Origin: Alphaproteobacteria bacterium
GTDB taxonomy: Bacteria > Pseudomonadota > Alphaproteobacteria > UBA6615
Assembly (NCBI GenBank): GCA_029243445.1
Contig: JAQWSA010000034.1
Location: 1 to 16,105 of the forward strand
DNA length: 16,105 bases
Reading direction: 5' to 3'
The translations under genes and the position numbers were made by a program. This document shows positions 1-8,660 of this stretch, one piece after another (the stretch's first letter is position 1; every line of letters begins with the position of its first letter). A model generated the notes under the pieces. That model ran no database searches, was not told the origin of the DNA, and saw nothing but the letters and a program-made list of their open reading frames with translations.

Positions 1-2683
1 TTGATCTATCCTTGTGTGTTACCTTCATCCCAAAACCGTCTTTAACATAAAAAACATCTACTGCTCGTTCCCCATAAGTAGATATTTTAGATGATGATAT
101 TTGTAGCGAAAGAGAGTATAAAACTCGCGTAACAGAGAACAAAAAACCGGGACGATCGCGCCCATTAATTTCGATTACCGTATGGGTGGCACTTGCTTGA
201 TTATCAATTATAACTCGAGGTGCCACTGTAAAAACACGGGTTCGAGCAGCAACAAACATATGTTCAGTCTGAGTTTCATCAAGTTTCATCTCACCAGCAA
301 TAGATCTTTCAATTTGTAATTCCATACGACTTAATGCCGAGGGTTTATCAAACGCTCGTTCATTAAAATCTTGTAACCGGAAAACATCCAACGCCATACC
401 TTGGGGAGTAGTGAACACTTTTGCATCAACAACATTGGCGCCAACCGCCGCAAATGCTCCGGCAATTAAAGAAAACAATCCGGGATGATCTTGGGTATAT
501 ATAGTTACCTCTGTAACATCGAGATCATTAACTACCCGACTATCAATAGATAAAAGCTTCCCAGATAATTCTGCAGAACGCATTAAATGAGCTTGCCTCT
601 CCAAAGTATCTATATCAAATGTCAACCAATAGCCGGGATAACCTCTGTTTAGCTGGGCTTCTATATCTTTTTCTGACCAATCAGATAAACATGTATGAAG
701 CGATTTCTTAGCAATATCAACCCGTCTATTATCGGTATGGTTTAATTGACTACCGGATAAAACATCGGCAGTAGAGTAATAAAGTTCACGCAACAATTCT
801 GCTTTCCAATTATTCCATACAGACGGACCAGTCGCTCGCATATCAACTACAGTAAGGCAGAGTAATAATCTTAAACGTTCAAGCGACTGAACCAAATTCG
901 CAAAATCACTAATGGTTTTGCTATCAGACAAGTCCCTCTTCTGAGCAATATTACTTAAAGACAAGTGTTGCTTTACTAACCATTCAACTGTTTCAGTTTC
1001 TTCAGAATTAAGTCCTAAGCGAGGACAAACTTTCCTAGCAACCTGAGCACCAATTTCTGAGTGATTACCGCCTCTTCCTTTAGCTATATCATGCAAAAGA
1101 ACAGACACATACAATGCTTTACGGGACCCAACCATGGGTAGAACCTCACTTACCAACGGATGTTCTGTCCGTCTCTCTCCCCTCTCTATTGATGCTAACA
1201 AACCAATAGCCTGGATAGTATGCTCATCAACTGTATACACGTGGTACATATCGTGCTGGGTCTGACCTACAACTCTGCCAAAGTCAGGTAAAAATCTGCC
1301 TAATACCCCAGATTCACTCATGCGTGTTAAAGCTACCTCAGGTTCAGTCTGAGAGGTCATTATTTCTATAAATAATCGATTGGCTTCTGGGTTTTTCTGC
1401 AGCTTGCTATCTAATTTACGCAAGTTTTGAGTCATTAGGCGTAATGCATGTGGATGTATATCTAGCCCTTGCTGCTGTCCAACATAGAAAAGACGAATCA
1501 TATCCAGTGGGTCTCGTTCGAACATCTTGTCATCACTAACCGTCAGACGGTCGCGATCTAAGCTAAATCCTTGAAGATCCCGCGTTAAACCCAAACGCGG
1601 CAGTTTAATAAAAGGTTTTCTTACGCTATCGGCTTCAATAGAAGCACAAAAAATACGAGTTAGGTCTCCAATGTCTTTTGCTACAAGATAGTAGTGCTTC
1701 ATAAACCTTTCTACACCACTAGCTCCTGCGCGATCAGAATAATTCATGCAAGCAGCTAATTTAGTCTGCAGATCAAATGTTAAGCGATCCTCAGATCGTC
1801 CCGCCAAATAATGGAGATGGAACCTTACTGTCCAGAGAAAATTATGATCCTTAGCAAAGTTTTTTGCCTCTAGTTCCGTTAGCACTCGGCTAGACACGAG
1901 ATCTCCTACCGTACTTGTTTTATATGTGTATTTTGCGATCCAAAACAAAGTCTGAAGATCGCGCAACCCCCCTTTTCCATCCTTTACATTAGGCTCAACA
2001 AGATACCTACTATCCCCGAGTTTTTTATGCCTAGTATCTCTTTCTGCCAGTTTTCCTGCCACAAACTCAAGAGTGCTACCTGCAACTACTCGGTCCTGAA
2101 AATTCTTACGAAAATTTAAAAAAAGCTCTTGATCACCCCATAAATAGCGTGCTTCAAGAAGTGCTGTTCGAATAGTAAGGTCTTGCCTAGCCAATCGAAC
2201 ACAATCATCTGTTGAACGAGTTGAGTGGCCGATTTTAATTCCTAAATCCCATAGTAAATACAAAATATACTCGACCATTTGTTCACCGCGAGGTGTCTGC
2301 TTGTATGGAAATAGAAAAAGCAGGTCTATATCTGAAAATGGAGCCAACTCCCTTCGGCCATACCCACCCACTGCTACTATCGAGAGACGGTCAGCACTCG
2401 TTGGATTAGCAGATGGATATTCTTCCTCAGCTATGTCATGTGAAATACGTATTAGCTGATCAAATAGAAACGACATGTTTTCTGCAGTCTTTATACCATT
2501 TGATTTAGACTGATCGAACTGTGCGCGAATTTCTTTTTGACCCAAGATCAAAGCATCACGTAGCTTATTTAAAACAATTTTTCGGCGCTCAGATTCTTTT
2601 GCTGCTTCTGCCCGCATCAACGAGATCTCTTCATATAGAAGAGCACGATTAATAATTCTACGGTGGAGTTTTGATTCATTCAT
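1..2683 (-). CDS. glnD: [Protein-PII] uridylyltransferase / uridylyl-removing enzyme GlnD, 3' end cut by window edge
   Basis: GlnD senses glutamine and adds or removes UMP on PII proteins (GlnB/GlnK), setting nitrogen assimilation in the cytoplasm. Translating the minus strand gives 894 continuous codons. The nucleotidyltransferase core is at the N-terminus, with GGYGR at residues 106-110 and the metal-binding pair D118/D120 in FSDIDLLFL. An HD phosphohydrolase domain has LLHDIAKG with H531/D532. Two C-terminal ACT domains follow; the second ends in RAVDVFYVKDGFGMKVTH right at the window edge. Typical GlnD length is about 890-950 residues, so only some tens of residues are missing. The ATG at 2683 is the only usable start after the in-frame stop at 2713-2711; no good Shine-Dalgarno sequence precedes it. 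It is the last gene of a mutS-MFS-glnD minus-strand run, 138 bp after the transporter. Identity is secure; no anomaly seen. Confidence 0.96.
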   Translation of the reverse strand, partial: MNESKLHRRIINRALLYEEISLMRAEAAKESERRKIVLNKLRDALILGQKEIRAQFDQSKSNGIKTAENMSFLFDQLIRISHDIAEEEYPSANPTSADRLSIVAVGGYGRRELAPFSDIDLLFLFPYKQTPRGEQMVEYILYLLWDLGIKIGHSTRSTDDCVRLARQDLTIRTALLEARYLWGDQELFLNFRKNFQDRVVAGSTLEFVAGKLAERDTRHKKLGDSRYLVEPNVKDGKGGLRDLQTLFWIAKYTYKTSTVGDLVSSRVLTELEAKNFAKDHNFLWTVRFHLHYLAGRSEDRLTFDLQTKLAACMNYSDRAGASGVERFMKHYYLVAKDIGDLTRIFCASIEADSVRKPFIKLPRLGLTRDLQGFSLDRDRLTVSDDKMFERDPLDMIRLFYVGQQQGLDIHPHALRLMTQNLRKLDSKLQKNPEANRLFIEIMTSQTEPEVALTRMSESGVLGRFLPDFGRVVGQTQHDMYHVYTVDEHTIQAIGLLASIERGERRTEHPLVSEVLPMVGSRKALYVSVLLHDIAKGRGGNHSEIGAQVARKVCPRLGLNSEETETVEWLVKQHLSLSNIAQKRDLSDSKTISDFANLVQSLERLRLLLCLTVVDMRATGPSVWNNWKAELLRELYYSTADVLSGSQLNHTDNRRVDIAKKSLHTCLSDWSEKDIEAQLNRGYPGYWLTFDIDTLERQAHLMRSAELSGKLLSIDSRVVNDLDVTEVTIYTQDHPGLFSLIAGAFAAVGANVVDAKVFTTPQGMALDVFRLQDFNERAFDKPSALSRMELQIERSIAGEMKLDETQTEHMFVAARTRVFTVAPRVIIDNQASATHTVIEINGRDRPGFLFSVTRVLYSLSLQISSSKISTYGERAVDVFYVKDGFGMKVTHKDRS

Positions 2684-2767
2684 AAATTGGCCGTTAACAA
2701 AATTTATGTGTTACCTTTCTAGCTTATTCCAAACTCAAAACCAGATAATACAGACCAATAATAAGTA

Positions 2768-2816
2768 CACTTAACATTTAAGTGCGTAATATTGATATAG
2801 TGTCTATATCAACGCA
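2768..2816 (-). repeat. Two adjacent stem-loops between the MFS gene and glnD
   Basis: Two perfect inverted repeats sit side by side. One is CACTTAA / TTAAGTG (2768-2774 and 2778-2784), a 7-bp stem with the loop CAT. The other is TTGATATAG / CTATATCAA (2792-2800 and 2804-2812), a 9-bp stem with the loop TGT; it can extend outward through TGCG (2783-2786) and CGCA (2813-2816) across a 5-nt bulge. They lie just past the transporter stop codon and before glnD. Reading on the minus strand, no clear T-tract follows, so a classical rho-independent terminator is unlikely. mRNA 3'-end protection, partial termination or a protein-binding palindrome are all possible. Confidence 0.55.
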
Positions 2817-2821
2817 AATGA

Positions 2822-4090
2822 TTAGTTATCTCTAGGCTCCTCTAATAGACCCTGCAAGCGTACTCTTCTAGAATTACCTATAGCGTATGCCAAAAGTCCT
2901 ATCGTGGCACCTACTGCAACCGGCCACGATAGACCGGTTGTGTCAGCTATCCAACCCATAAGTAATGCGCCTAATGCTGGCCCTGAACGAAATACCATAC
3001 CAAATAAACTTAAAACACGCCCACGCATTTTATCCGGCACGGAAAGTTGGATAAGTTGTTGAGTCGCTATACCACAACTCGTCATACTAAATCCTAATAT
3101 AGATAAACAAATTAAAGCGAGGGGCAACCAATTGATTAATGCAAAAAGTAATGCAGCTGCGCCGCCAAAAATCCCTGAAACCAATGCAATTTTTGTTATT
3201 CCGCCACGATTCCCCTGGCGTAACATCCATATTGCTCCACACATTGCTCCAACGCCAACGGAAGAAACCATCATAGAATAACCACCAACGCCAAGACCGT
3301 AAACGATATCAGCGAATCCTGGCATTAGTTCAGTTAGAGGCCGTATACCTACCCCCAAAAGCAATAATAGCAAGAGCATCGGTGCTATCCCAGGATGGGT
3401 AAGCCCATAACGCATTCCTTCTAACATATCAGTAAATATACTACCCCGCTCATGTCTAAAATCTGCTGACATTGGTGCGTTAATAGCTAGTAGTGCCCAA
3501 ACCATAATACCCGCAGCAAAAACTGTGAATGAAAATGCTAAACCCGGCCCACCTAAGGTTAATAAACCACTAGCTAAGGCAGGGCCTATAAATTGAGCTG
3601 TATTAAAAATACTAGAATTTAGAGCAATAGCTATTGGAATTTCTTCTCTGGGTACCAAATTGGGCATCAGAGACAAACGCACTGGTTGCCAGAAAGCAAA
3701 AGTCATGCCGCGAACTAAGGCTAAAAAGAATAACAACCAGATAGTTATTAGTCCTGAAAACGTCAAAATAGCTAATATTAACGAAACAACGCATAATGCC
3801 GCTTGTGTAGCAACGCTTATATTTCGGCGATCAAAACGATCGGCAAGAACGCCACCAAGAGGCCCCAGCAATAGAACTGGTAGAGAATCCGCAGCTGCAA
3901 TTGCTCCTAACCAAAAAGCAGAACCTGTTAGTTGCCATGCTAGCCAACCGATGGCAACACGGGTAACCCATACGCCAATAACACTAGGTATATGGCCAAT
4001 CAAATAAATACGAAAACTATGATGACGCATAACCTGCTCAACGGCTCCGAAACCAGCAATAGCTAAAAAACGCAATAAGATTTTAGACAT
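2822..4090 (-). CDS. MFS transporter, EntS / MFS_3-like efflux family
   Basis: A 422-residue inner-membrane protein with about 12 hydrophobic segments. The MFS motif A between TM2 and TM3 is clear (GPLGGVLADRFDRRN, residues 76-90). The N-terminal pattern, with RIYLIGHIPSVIGVWVTRVAIGW, matches the MFS_3 group that includes the enterobactin exporter EntS and many uncharacterised exporters. The substrate cannot be told from sequence. The ATG at 4090 lies inside the end of mutS (8-bp overlap with its stop), which suggests translational coupling. An alternative start is Met21 (codon at 4030), where similarity to the family begins; the 20 residues before it are hydrophobic but atypical. Having a transporter between mutS and glnD is a local feature, since in many alphaproteobacteria these two are closer together. 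The family call is firm and the function open. Confidence 0.85.
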   Translation of the reverse strand: MSKILLRFLAIAGFGAVEQVMRHHSFRIYLIGHIPSVIGVWVTRVAIGWLAWQLTGSAFWLGAIAAADSLPVLLLGPLGGVLADRFDRRNISVATQAALCVVSLILAILTFSGLITIWLLFFLALVRGMTFAFWQPVRLSLMPNLVPREEIPIAIALNSSIFNTAQFIGPALASGLLTLGGPGLAFSFTVFAAGIMVWALLAINAPMSADFRHERGSIFTDMLEGMRYGLTHPGIAPMLLLLLLLGVGIRPLTELMPGFADIVYGLGVGGYSMMVSSVGVGAMCGAIWMLRQGNRGGITKIALVSGIFGGAAALLFALINWLPLALICLSILGFSMTSCGIATQQLIQLSVPDKMRGRVLSLFGMVFRSGPALGALLMGWIADTTGLSWPVAVGATIGLLAYAIGNSRRVRLQGLLEEPRDN

Positions 4091-6857
4091 CTAATGCAGC
4101 TTTTAGACGGTATATAAGTTCAAGTGCCGCACGAGGCGTTAATTCATCGGGGGAAACACTTTTAAGCAGTGCGTATATTGGATCTTTTTGTTCTTTTTTT
4201 TCGCCCGCTGTAGAAATAGTGTCAATGAACAAAGGTAAATCATCAACTAGCCGGCTTAATGATATACGCTGTTCACCATTCTCTAGTAGCGCTAATACTT
4301 CTTCTGCTCGTTTTAGAACATCACTTGGTAGACCGGCCAAACGACCTACATGAATGCCATAGGAACGATCGGCATGTCCTTCAACAACCTCATGCATAAA
4401 TACTACATCACCCTTCCATTCCTTAACACGCATAGTACGACAAACAAGATTTTCAAGGCGCTTAGCGAGATCTGTTAACTCATGAAAGTGAGTAGCAAAT
4501 AATGTTCGACATCTATTTACATCATGTAATTGTTCTATGGTCGCCCATGCAATAGAAAGACCATCAAAAGTTGCTGTGCCGCGTCCAATTTCGTCTAGTA
4601 TTACTAAGCTTCGATCGCTAGCTTGATTTAAAATGGCTGCTGTCTCAACCATCTCAACCATAAAGGTAGACCGCCCTTGCGCTAAATCATCGGCAGCTCC
4701 AACTCTACTAAAAAGTCTATCGACTACCCCAATTACTGCCTCACTAGCGGGCACATATGAGCCGATCTGTGCCATAATCATAATTAATGCATTTTGCCTT
4801 AAAAATGTGCTCTTACCCGCCATATTTGGACCAGTTAACAACCATAACCTGCCGCTATTAAGGTCATCAGTTAGATTACAGTCATTAGGTATGAAAGAGC
4901 CCATACCCTCGTAAAGAGATGACTCAACTACTGGGTGTCGTCCCTCAATAATATTAAAATCTTTGCTGTCTTGCACCTTAGGTCGGCAATAATTATTCTC
5001 AATAGCCAACTCAGCTAATCCAGTCGCTACGTCTATAGAAGCTAGAGCTCTTGCAGCCATTATAATAAAGCTTGAGCGTAAAAGAATTTCGTTTACGATC
5101 TTTTCAAAAATATTTAACTCAATTACTAGAGCTCTTTCAGCAGCCTTTGAAATCTGCTCTTCTAATTCTGATAACTCTAAATTTGTGAACCTTACGGCAT
5201 TAGCCATGGTTTGGCGGTGTATTAAGCCGTATTGCTCAGCAAGGGCGCTTTTCCCATCTTCCATTAGTTTTCCAGCCTGGACTGCTGTAACCTCTATAAA
5301 ATATCCGAGAACATTATTATGTCTAATTTTCAGAGTGCTTATTTCTGTTTTATCCGCAAATCGTTGTTGTAAATTTACAATTGTTTTACGGCTGGCATCA
5401 CGAAGTTGTATTTGTTCATCTAAGGTCTCCGAGTACCCTGAGGCAATAAAACCCCCATCACGGATATGTATTGGTAAAGAATCACTTAAGGCCAGCTCTA
5501 AGTTTTCAACCATTTCATGGTGATCTCCTAGTTGGTCATGGAGATATACTAATTCACTCAAACCTATAGACGATGAAATGTGTTCACCTAATAATATTAC
5601 TATTTCTCCTGCAGATTCTAAACCAGCTCGTAATGTTGCTAGGTCACGAGGGCCTCCACGCCCTAAACTTAGACGGGATAATGACCTCTCAATATCTGGG
5701 CAACTACGAAGAGAAATACGAATATCTTCGCGTAGATTTGGAGATTTAACAAAAGTAGAAACTAGATCCAAACGTGAAGATATTTCAATTACATTTGTTA
5801 AAGGTGTAGTAAGGCGTTCTGCGAGCAAACGAGCTCCAGCTCCGGTTAAAGTATTATCAATAGCATCAAGAAGAGAACCCTTACGTTTTCCAGAGAGTGT
5901 CTTTGTAAGCTCTAGGTTTCTTCGCGTCGCCAGGTCAATTTCCATCACACCGCCCAAACTTCCTAAAGGAGGTAAAATTTTGGGGGAAGACAAAAGGGGC
6001 TGGCTATCTAATTGAGTAATTAGCAAATAGTCGAGTAATGCTCCAGTGGCGGCCATCATGGCGCGACTAATATTACCAAAGGGCTCTAGTGTTGAAACAC
6101 TATAATAATCTTTAATTCTTCGTTCCGCATTAATAGAGTCAAAGCGGGCGTCGGGTAACGGTGTTATTACCTCAGAAAGTTGGGATAAAGATTTATAAAA
6201 ATTATTATTTTCAGTAAATGCTTCCGGCAATAATAATTCTCCTGGAGCAACGCGCGCTAAAGCTGTAGATAAGTTAATATTATTCTGGTCATTATTTCCC
6301 AAGGACTGCATCCATATCTCGCTAGTCGACATGTCCAACCAGGATAGGCCCAACTCACCGCCTGATATTCCTACAGCTGCTAAATAATTATGCTGCCTTG
6401 CATCAAGTAAAACTTCCTCACTAAGAGTTCCGGGTGTAACTATGCGAACTACTTCGCGACGTACAATAGATTTAGAACCTCGTTTTTTTGCCACCTTAGG
6501 GTCTTCGACTTGTTCACAAACAGCTACTCGATGCCCCGCTTTAATTAACTTAGGAAGATATTGCTCGGATGCATGAACTGGGACCCCAGCCATAGGCACT
6601 GGTATCCCATCCTCTTGCCCTCGTTTAGTAAGGGCTATATCTAATGTCTCCGAAGCGGCAACTGCATCGTCAAAAAACAACTCATAGAAATCCCCCATGC
6701 GAAAAAAAAGCAAGCAATCAGGATGGGCCGATTTAGCTTTATGCCATTGCTCAAACATTGGGCTTGTACCTTTTTTACCCGCAGGCACAGCCACTTCACC
6801 CTCAGAAATCTGGGAACGACTAGTATTGGTGCTTTTTTCTTTTAGAGGTATAGACAT
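4083..6857 (-). CDS. mutS: DNA mismatch repair protein MutS
   Basis: MutS recognises mispairs and small loops in newly replicated DNA and recruits MutL using ATP. The 924-residue product has all expected parts. The mismatch-binding motif FYE (F57-E59 in RMGDFYELFFDD) lies in domain I. The connector, lever and clamp regions span about 150-640. The ATPase domain has Walker A GPNMAGKST (677-684 preceded by G676), the STFMVEM signature (730-736), Walker B LVILDEIGRGT (751-761, D755/E756) and THFHEL (789-794). A short C-terminal region ends in a typical helix (ALELIYRLKAALDV). The ATG at 6857 gives a 33-residue extension before the conserved MFEQWHKAK; alphaproteobacterial MutS proteins often have such extensions, but Met34 (codon at 6758) is an alternative start. 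No strong ribosome binding site is seen for either. It appears to be the first gene of the minus-strand run and is divergent from phoR. Confidence 0.98.
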   Translation of the reverse strand: MSIPLKEKSTNTSRSQISEGEVAVPAGKKGTSPMFEQWHKAKSAHPDCLLFFRMGDFYELFFDDAVAASETLDIALTKRGQEDGIPVPMAGVPVHASEQYLPKLIKAGHRVAVCEQVEDPKVAKKRGSKSIVRREVVRIVTPGTLSEEVLLDARQHNYLAAVGISGGELGLSWLDMSTSEIWMQSLGNNDQNNINLSTALARVAPGELLLPEAFTENNNFYKSLSQLSEVITPLPDARFDSINAERRIKDYYSVSTLEPFGNISRAMMAATGALLDYLLITQLDSQPLLSSPKILPPLGSLGGVMEIDLATRRNLELTKTLSGKRKGSLLDAIDNTLTGAGARLLAERLTTPLTNVIEISSRLDLVSTFVKSPNLREDIRISLRSCPDIERSLSRLSLGRGGPRDLATLRAGLESAGEIVILLGEHISSSIGLSELVYLHDQLGDHHEMVENLELALSDSLPIHIRDGGFIASGYSETLDEQIQLRDASRKTIVNLQQRFADKTEISTLKIRHNNVLGYFIEVTAVQAGKLMEDGKSALAEQYGLIHRQTMANAVRFTNLELSELEEQISKAAERALVIELNIFEKIVNEILLRSSFIIMAARALASIDVATGLAELAIENNYCRPKVQDSKDFNIIEGRHPVVESSLYEGMGSFIPNDCNLTDDLNSGRLWLLTGPNMAGKSTFLRQNALIMIMAQIGSYVPASEAVIGVVDRLFSRVGAADDLAQGRSTFMVEMVETAAILNQASDRSLVILDEIGRGTATFDGLSIAWATIEQLHDVNRCRTLFATHFHELTDLAKRLENLVCRTMRVKEWKGDVVFMHEVVEGHADRSYGIHVGRLAGLPSDVLKRAEEVLALLENGEQRISLSRLVDDLPLFIDTISTAGEKKEQKDPIYALLKSVSPDELTPRAALELIYRLKAALDV

Positions 6858-7001
6858 AGTGAATTCACAGTATATGACCAGAAACCCATTACAGAAAAGA
6901 TTCTTTTAAAATAGCTGATAAAAAAACGTTATAAAAACTAGAGAAAAATATGTTTATGCTAAGTTTAACCATACACTTATAACACTTTTTTGTAGAGTAA
7001 A
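6858..7001. promoter_or_regulatory. Divergent mutS / phoR intergenic region
   Basis: This 144-bp AT-rich spacer must hold the promoters for the leftward mutS run and the rightward phoR. TATAAC at 6978-6983 is a possible -10 for phoR, but I see no convincing -35 partner at 16-18 bp. TATAAA at 6930-6935 is another AT-rich candidate. No clear Pho box was found. Exact start sites cannot be assigned by eye. Confidence 0.4.
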
Positions 7002-8396
7002 ATGGAAAAGCCTAAATTCATCCATATACTAGCTGGTACTGCAACTATTTCTCTACCTGTTTTGGTATTACTATTATTTTTAGTTGGAATCGAAGGGTTA
7101 GATATTAGCTCAGCTATCGTAGCAGGGTTTATAGGGATCATTATATGTATAATAATTGCAACACTGAGAACCCTTAGAATAAAGAAAATACAGAATTTTG
7201 TCGAAAAAACTTCAGAATTAAAAGAGTTAGATATTAGAAATACTACATTTCAAGCGGGCAATGGTTCGATTGGCGAACTTATATCAGCAATCCTTAAAGT
7301 TGATCGAAAATGGAAACACGAACGCAAAACTTTAAATGAAGGTCTAGTCTCCGCTGCTAAACTTTTCGACGCCCTTCCAGACCCTCTAGTTACACTTGAT
7401 CAACAAGCGCGCCTTGTCTATGCCAATGCAGCCGCAAGAACATTATTAGCAGAGAACAGACCAGAAATGGATCTTCGCGGTAACGATTTATCATCTGTTC
7501 TTAGGCAGCCCCTTGTTCTTGAGGCAGTACAAGATGTGCTAGAAGGTGCTAAAACACGTGATATAGAGTTCAACTTTGCAGAAAAAATAGAACAGTCCTA
7601 TGAAGCTCGCATTGAGTCTATCTCAACTTCCGAAAAGGACGAAAATGACGCCGTTATATTGTTGCTATTACGTGACGTAACCTCACAAAAACAAAATGAA
7701 GAATCTCGAGCAGACTTTGTTGCTAATGTTAGTCATGAGCTACGGACGCCACTGACCTCACTTATTGGGTTTATTGAAACCTTACGAGAATCAGCAAAGA
7801 ATGATCCAAATGCACGTGAGAGATTTCTATCACTTATGGCAACTCAATCAGATAGAATGGCAAGACTTGTTAATGATTTACTATCCTTATCAAGGATAGA
7901 AATGAATGCACATGATAATCCTGCTAAATCGGTAGATCTAAGAGAAGTTATAGAAACCGTAATAGATATGCTGGCCCCACAAGCCGAACAAAGAAAGATA
8001 ATTATCAAAACCGATCTTAGAAATATAACCAGCCCTATAATAGGAGATCCAGACGAACTCTTACAGTTATTTCAAAACTTGATAGAAAACTCCATTAAAT
8101 ACGCCAACAAAAATTCAATAGTTAGAATAACTTCTAATTGTAATATTAAAGCGTGCACAATATCAGTAATTGACGAAAGTAATGGTATACCAAGAGAACA
8201 TATTACTCGCTTAACTGAGAGATTCTATAGAATAGATACAGCACGGTCACGTGAACTCGGAGGCACAGGATTGGGTTTGGCCATAGTTAAACACATAGTT
8301 AATCGTCATCGGGGGAAACTCAAGATAGAAAGCGTCGAAGGACAAGGAAGCACTTTTTCAGTGAGCCTTCCGATCTCTGAAGAAACCAACTTATGA
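7002..8396 (+). CDS. phoR: Phosphate-regulon sensor histidine kinase PhoR
   Basis: This inner-membrane kinase phosphorylates PhoB when phosphate is scarce. The 464-residue protein begins with two hydrophobic helices (about 7-30 and 37-55) with almost no periplasmic loop, as in PhoR, which senses through PstSCAB-PhoU rather than a periplasmic domain. A PAS-type region spans about 118-228. The HisKA domain has the H-box DFVANVSHELRTPLTSLIGF with phospho-acceptor H245. The HATPase_c domain has the N-box QNLIENSIKYA (N363), the F-box LTERFYRID and the G2 box GGTGLGL (420-426). The G1 box is unusual: it reads DESNG (391-395) where the family has DxGxG, so the first Gly is Ser393. phoR leads the phosphate locus, but a 679-bp spacer parts it from pstS. 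The ATG at 7002 has only a weak upstream AG-rich stretch. PhoR is assigned from domain layout plus location. Confidence 0.93.
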   Translation: MEKPKFIHILAGTATISLPVLVLLLFLVGIEGLDISSAIVAGFIGIIICIIIATLRTLRIKKIQNFVEKTSELKELDIRNTTFQAGNGSIGELISAILKVDRKWKHERKTLNEGLVSAAKLFDALPDPLVTLDQQARLVYANAAARTLLAENRPEMDLRGNDLSSVLRQPLVLEAVQDVLEGAKTRDIEFNFAEKIEQSYEARIESISTSEKDENDAVILLLLRDVTSQKQNEESRADFVANVSHELRTPLTSLIGFIETLRESAKNDPNARERFLSLMATQSDRMARLVNDLLSLSRIEMNAHDNPAKSVDLREVIETVIDMLAPQAEQRKIIIKTDLRNITSPIIGDPDELLQLFQNLIENSIKYANKNSIVRITSNCNIKACTISVIDESNGIPREHITRLTERFYRIDTARSRELGGTGLGLAIVKHIVNRHRGKLKIESVEGQGSTFSVSLPISEETNL

Positions 8397-8482
8397 ATTT
8401 ACCCGGTAATAAGGTAATGAAAATCGTCGGTTTATGTGTGTTGTTAAAACAACATCGGCAACACATTATTACAAAATGCTGC
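8397..8482 (+). other. Start of the phoR-pstS spacer, small stem-loop, no gene
   Basis: Immediately after phoR there is an inverted repeat TGTTGT / ACAACA (8439-8444 and 8449-8454, loop TAAA). It can alternatively pair as TGTGTTG with the later CAACACA. There is no following T-run, so termination after phoR is not well supported. A 23-codon ORF at 8417-8488 (MKIVGLCVLL...) shows no recognisable features and overlaps the regulatory repeats; I do not call it a gene. Confidence 0.35.
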
Positions 8483-8522
8483 CTGTAATAGGCTTGTAAC
8501 ATTACTGAAACCAATCAGAAAC
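8483..8522 (+). promoter_or_regulatory. Pho-box-like array, four 11-bp repeats (upstream array)
   Basis: Four 7-mers recur exactly every 11 bp: CTGTAAT (8483), TTGTAAC (8494), CTGAAAC (8505) and CAGAAAC (8516), each separated by 4 bp. The known PhoB box is CTGTCAT-N4-CTGTCAY, so the first two units match at 5-6 of 7 positions, and the later ones decay. The sequence TTCTCTAA begins 6 bp after the last unit (8528), the same octamer found 7 bp after the pstS Pho box, and could hold the -10 (TCTAAG, 8531-8536). The array would drive transcription into the aquaporin remnant and on towards pstS. The match is clear in spacing but imperfect in sequence. Confidence 0.55.
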
Positions 8523-8660
8523 ACAACTTCTCTAAGAAATAACCATTAGATATTTGAAAGGGGAATTATCCCCTGATGACAGAACCTGTGATGGGCCAAA
8601 TATTTTATATAAAAAAGGTTTGCGTATCTCAAATAATGTGCTAATGAGAATTATTCTCAC

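Noticed and set aside
3612..4007. Open frames overlapping the MFS gene on both strands
   Set aside because: No family features; they are shadows of the transporter coding frame.
6914..6990. Possible degenerate Pho box before phoR (CTGATAA and ACGTTAT 11 bp apart; ATGTTTA and AAGTTTA 11 bp apart)
   Set aside because: Units match the consensus at only about 3-4 of 7 positions in a very AT-rich stretch, far weaker than the two arrays before pstS.
8417..8488. 23-codon ORF (MKIVGLCVLL...) after phoR with AAGG just before it
   Set aside because: No recognisable feature, the ribosome site is only 2 nt from the ATG, and the ORF overlaps the start of the Pho-like repeats; such ORFs are expected by chance.
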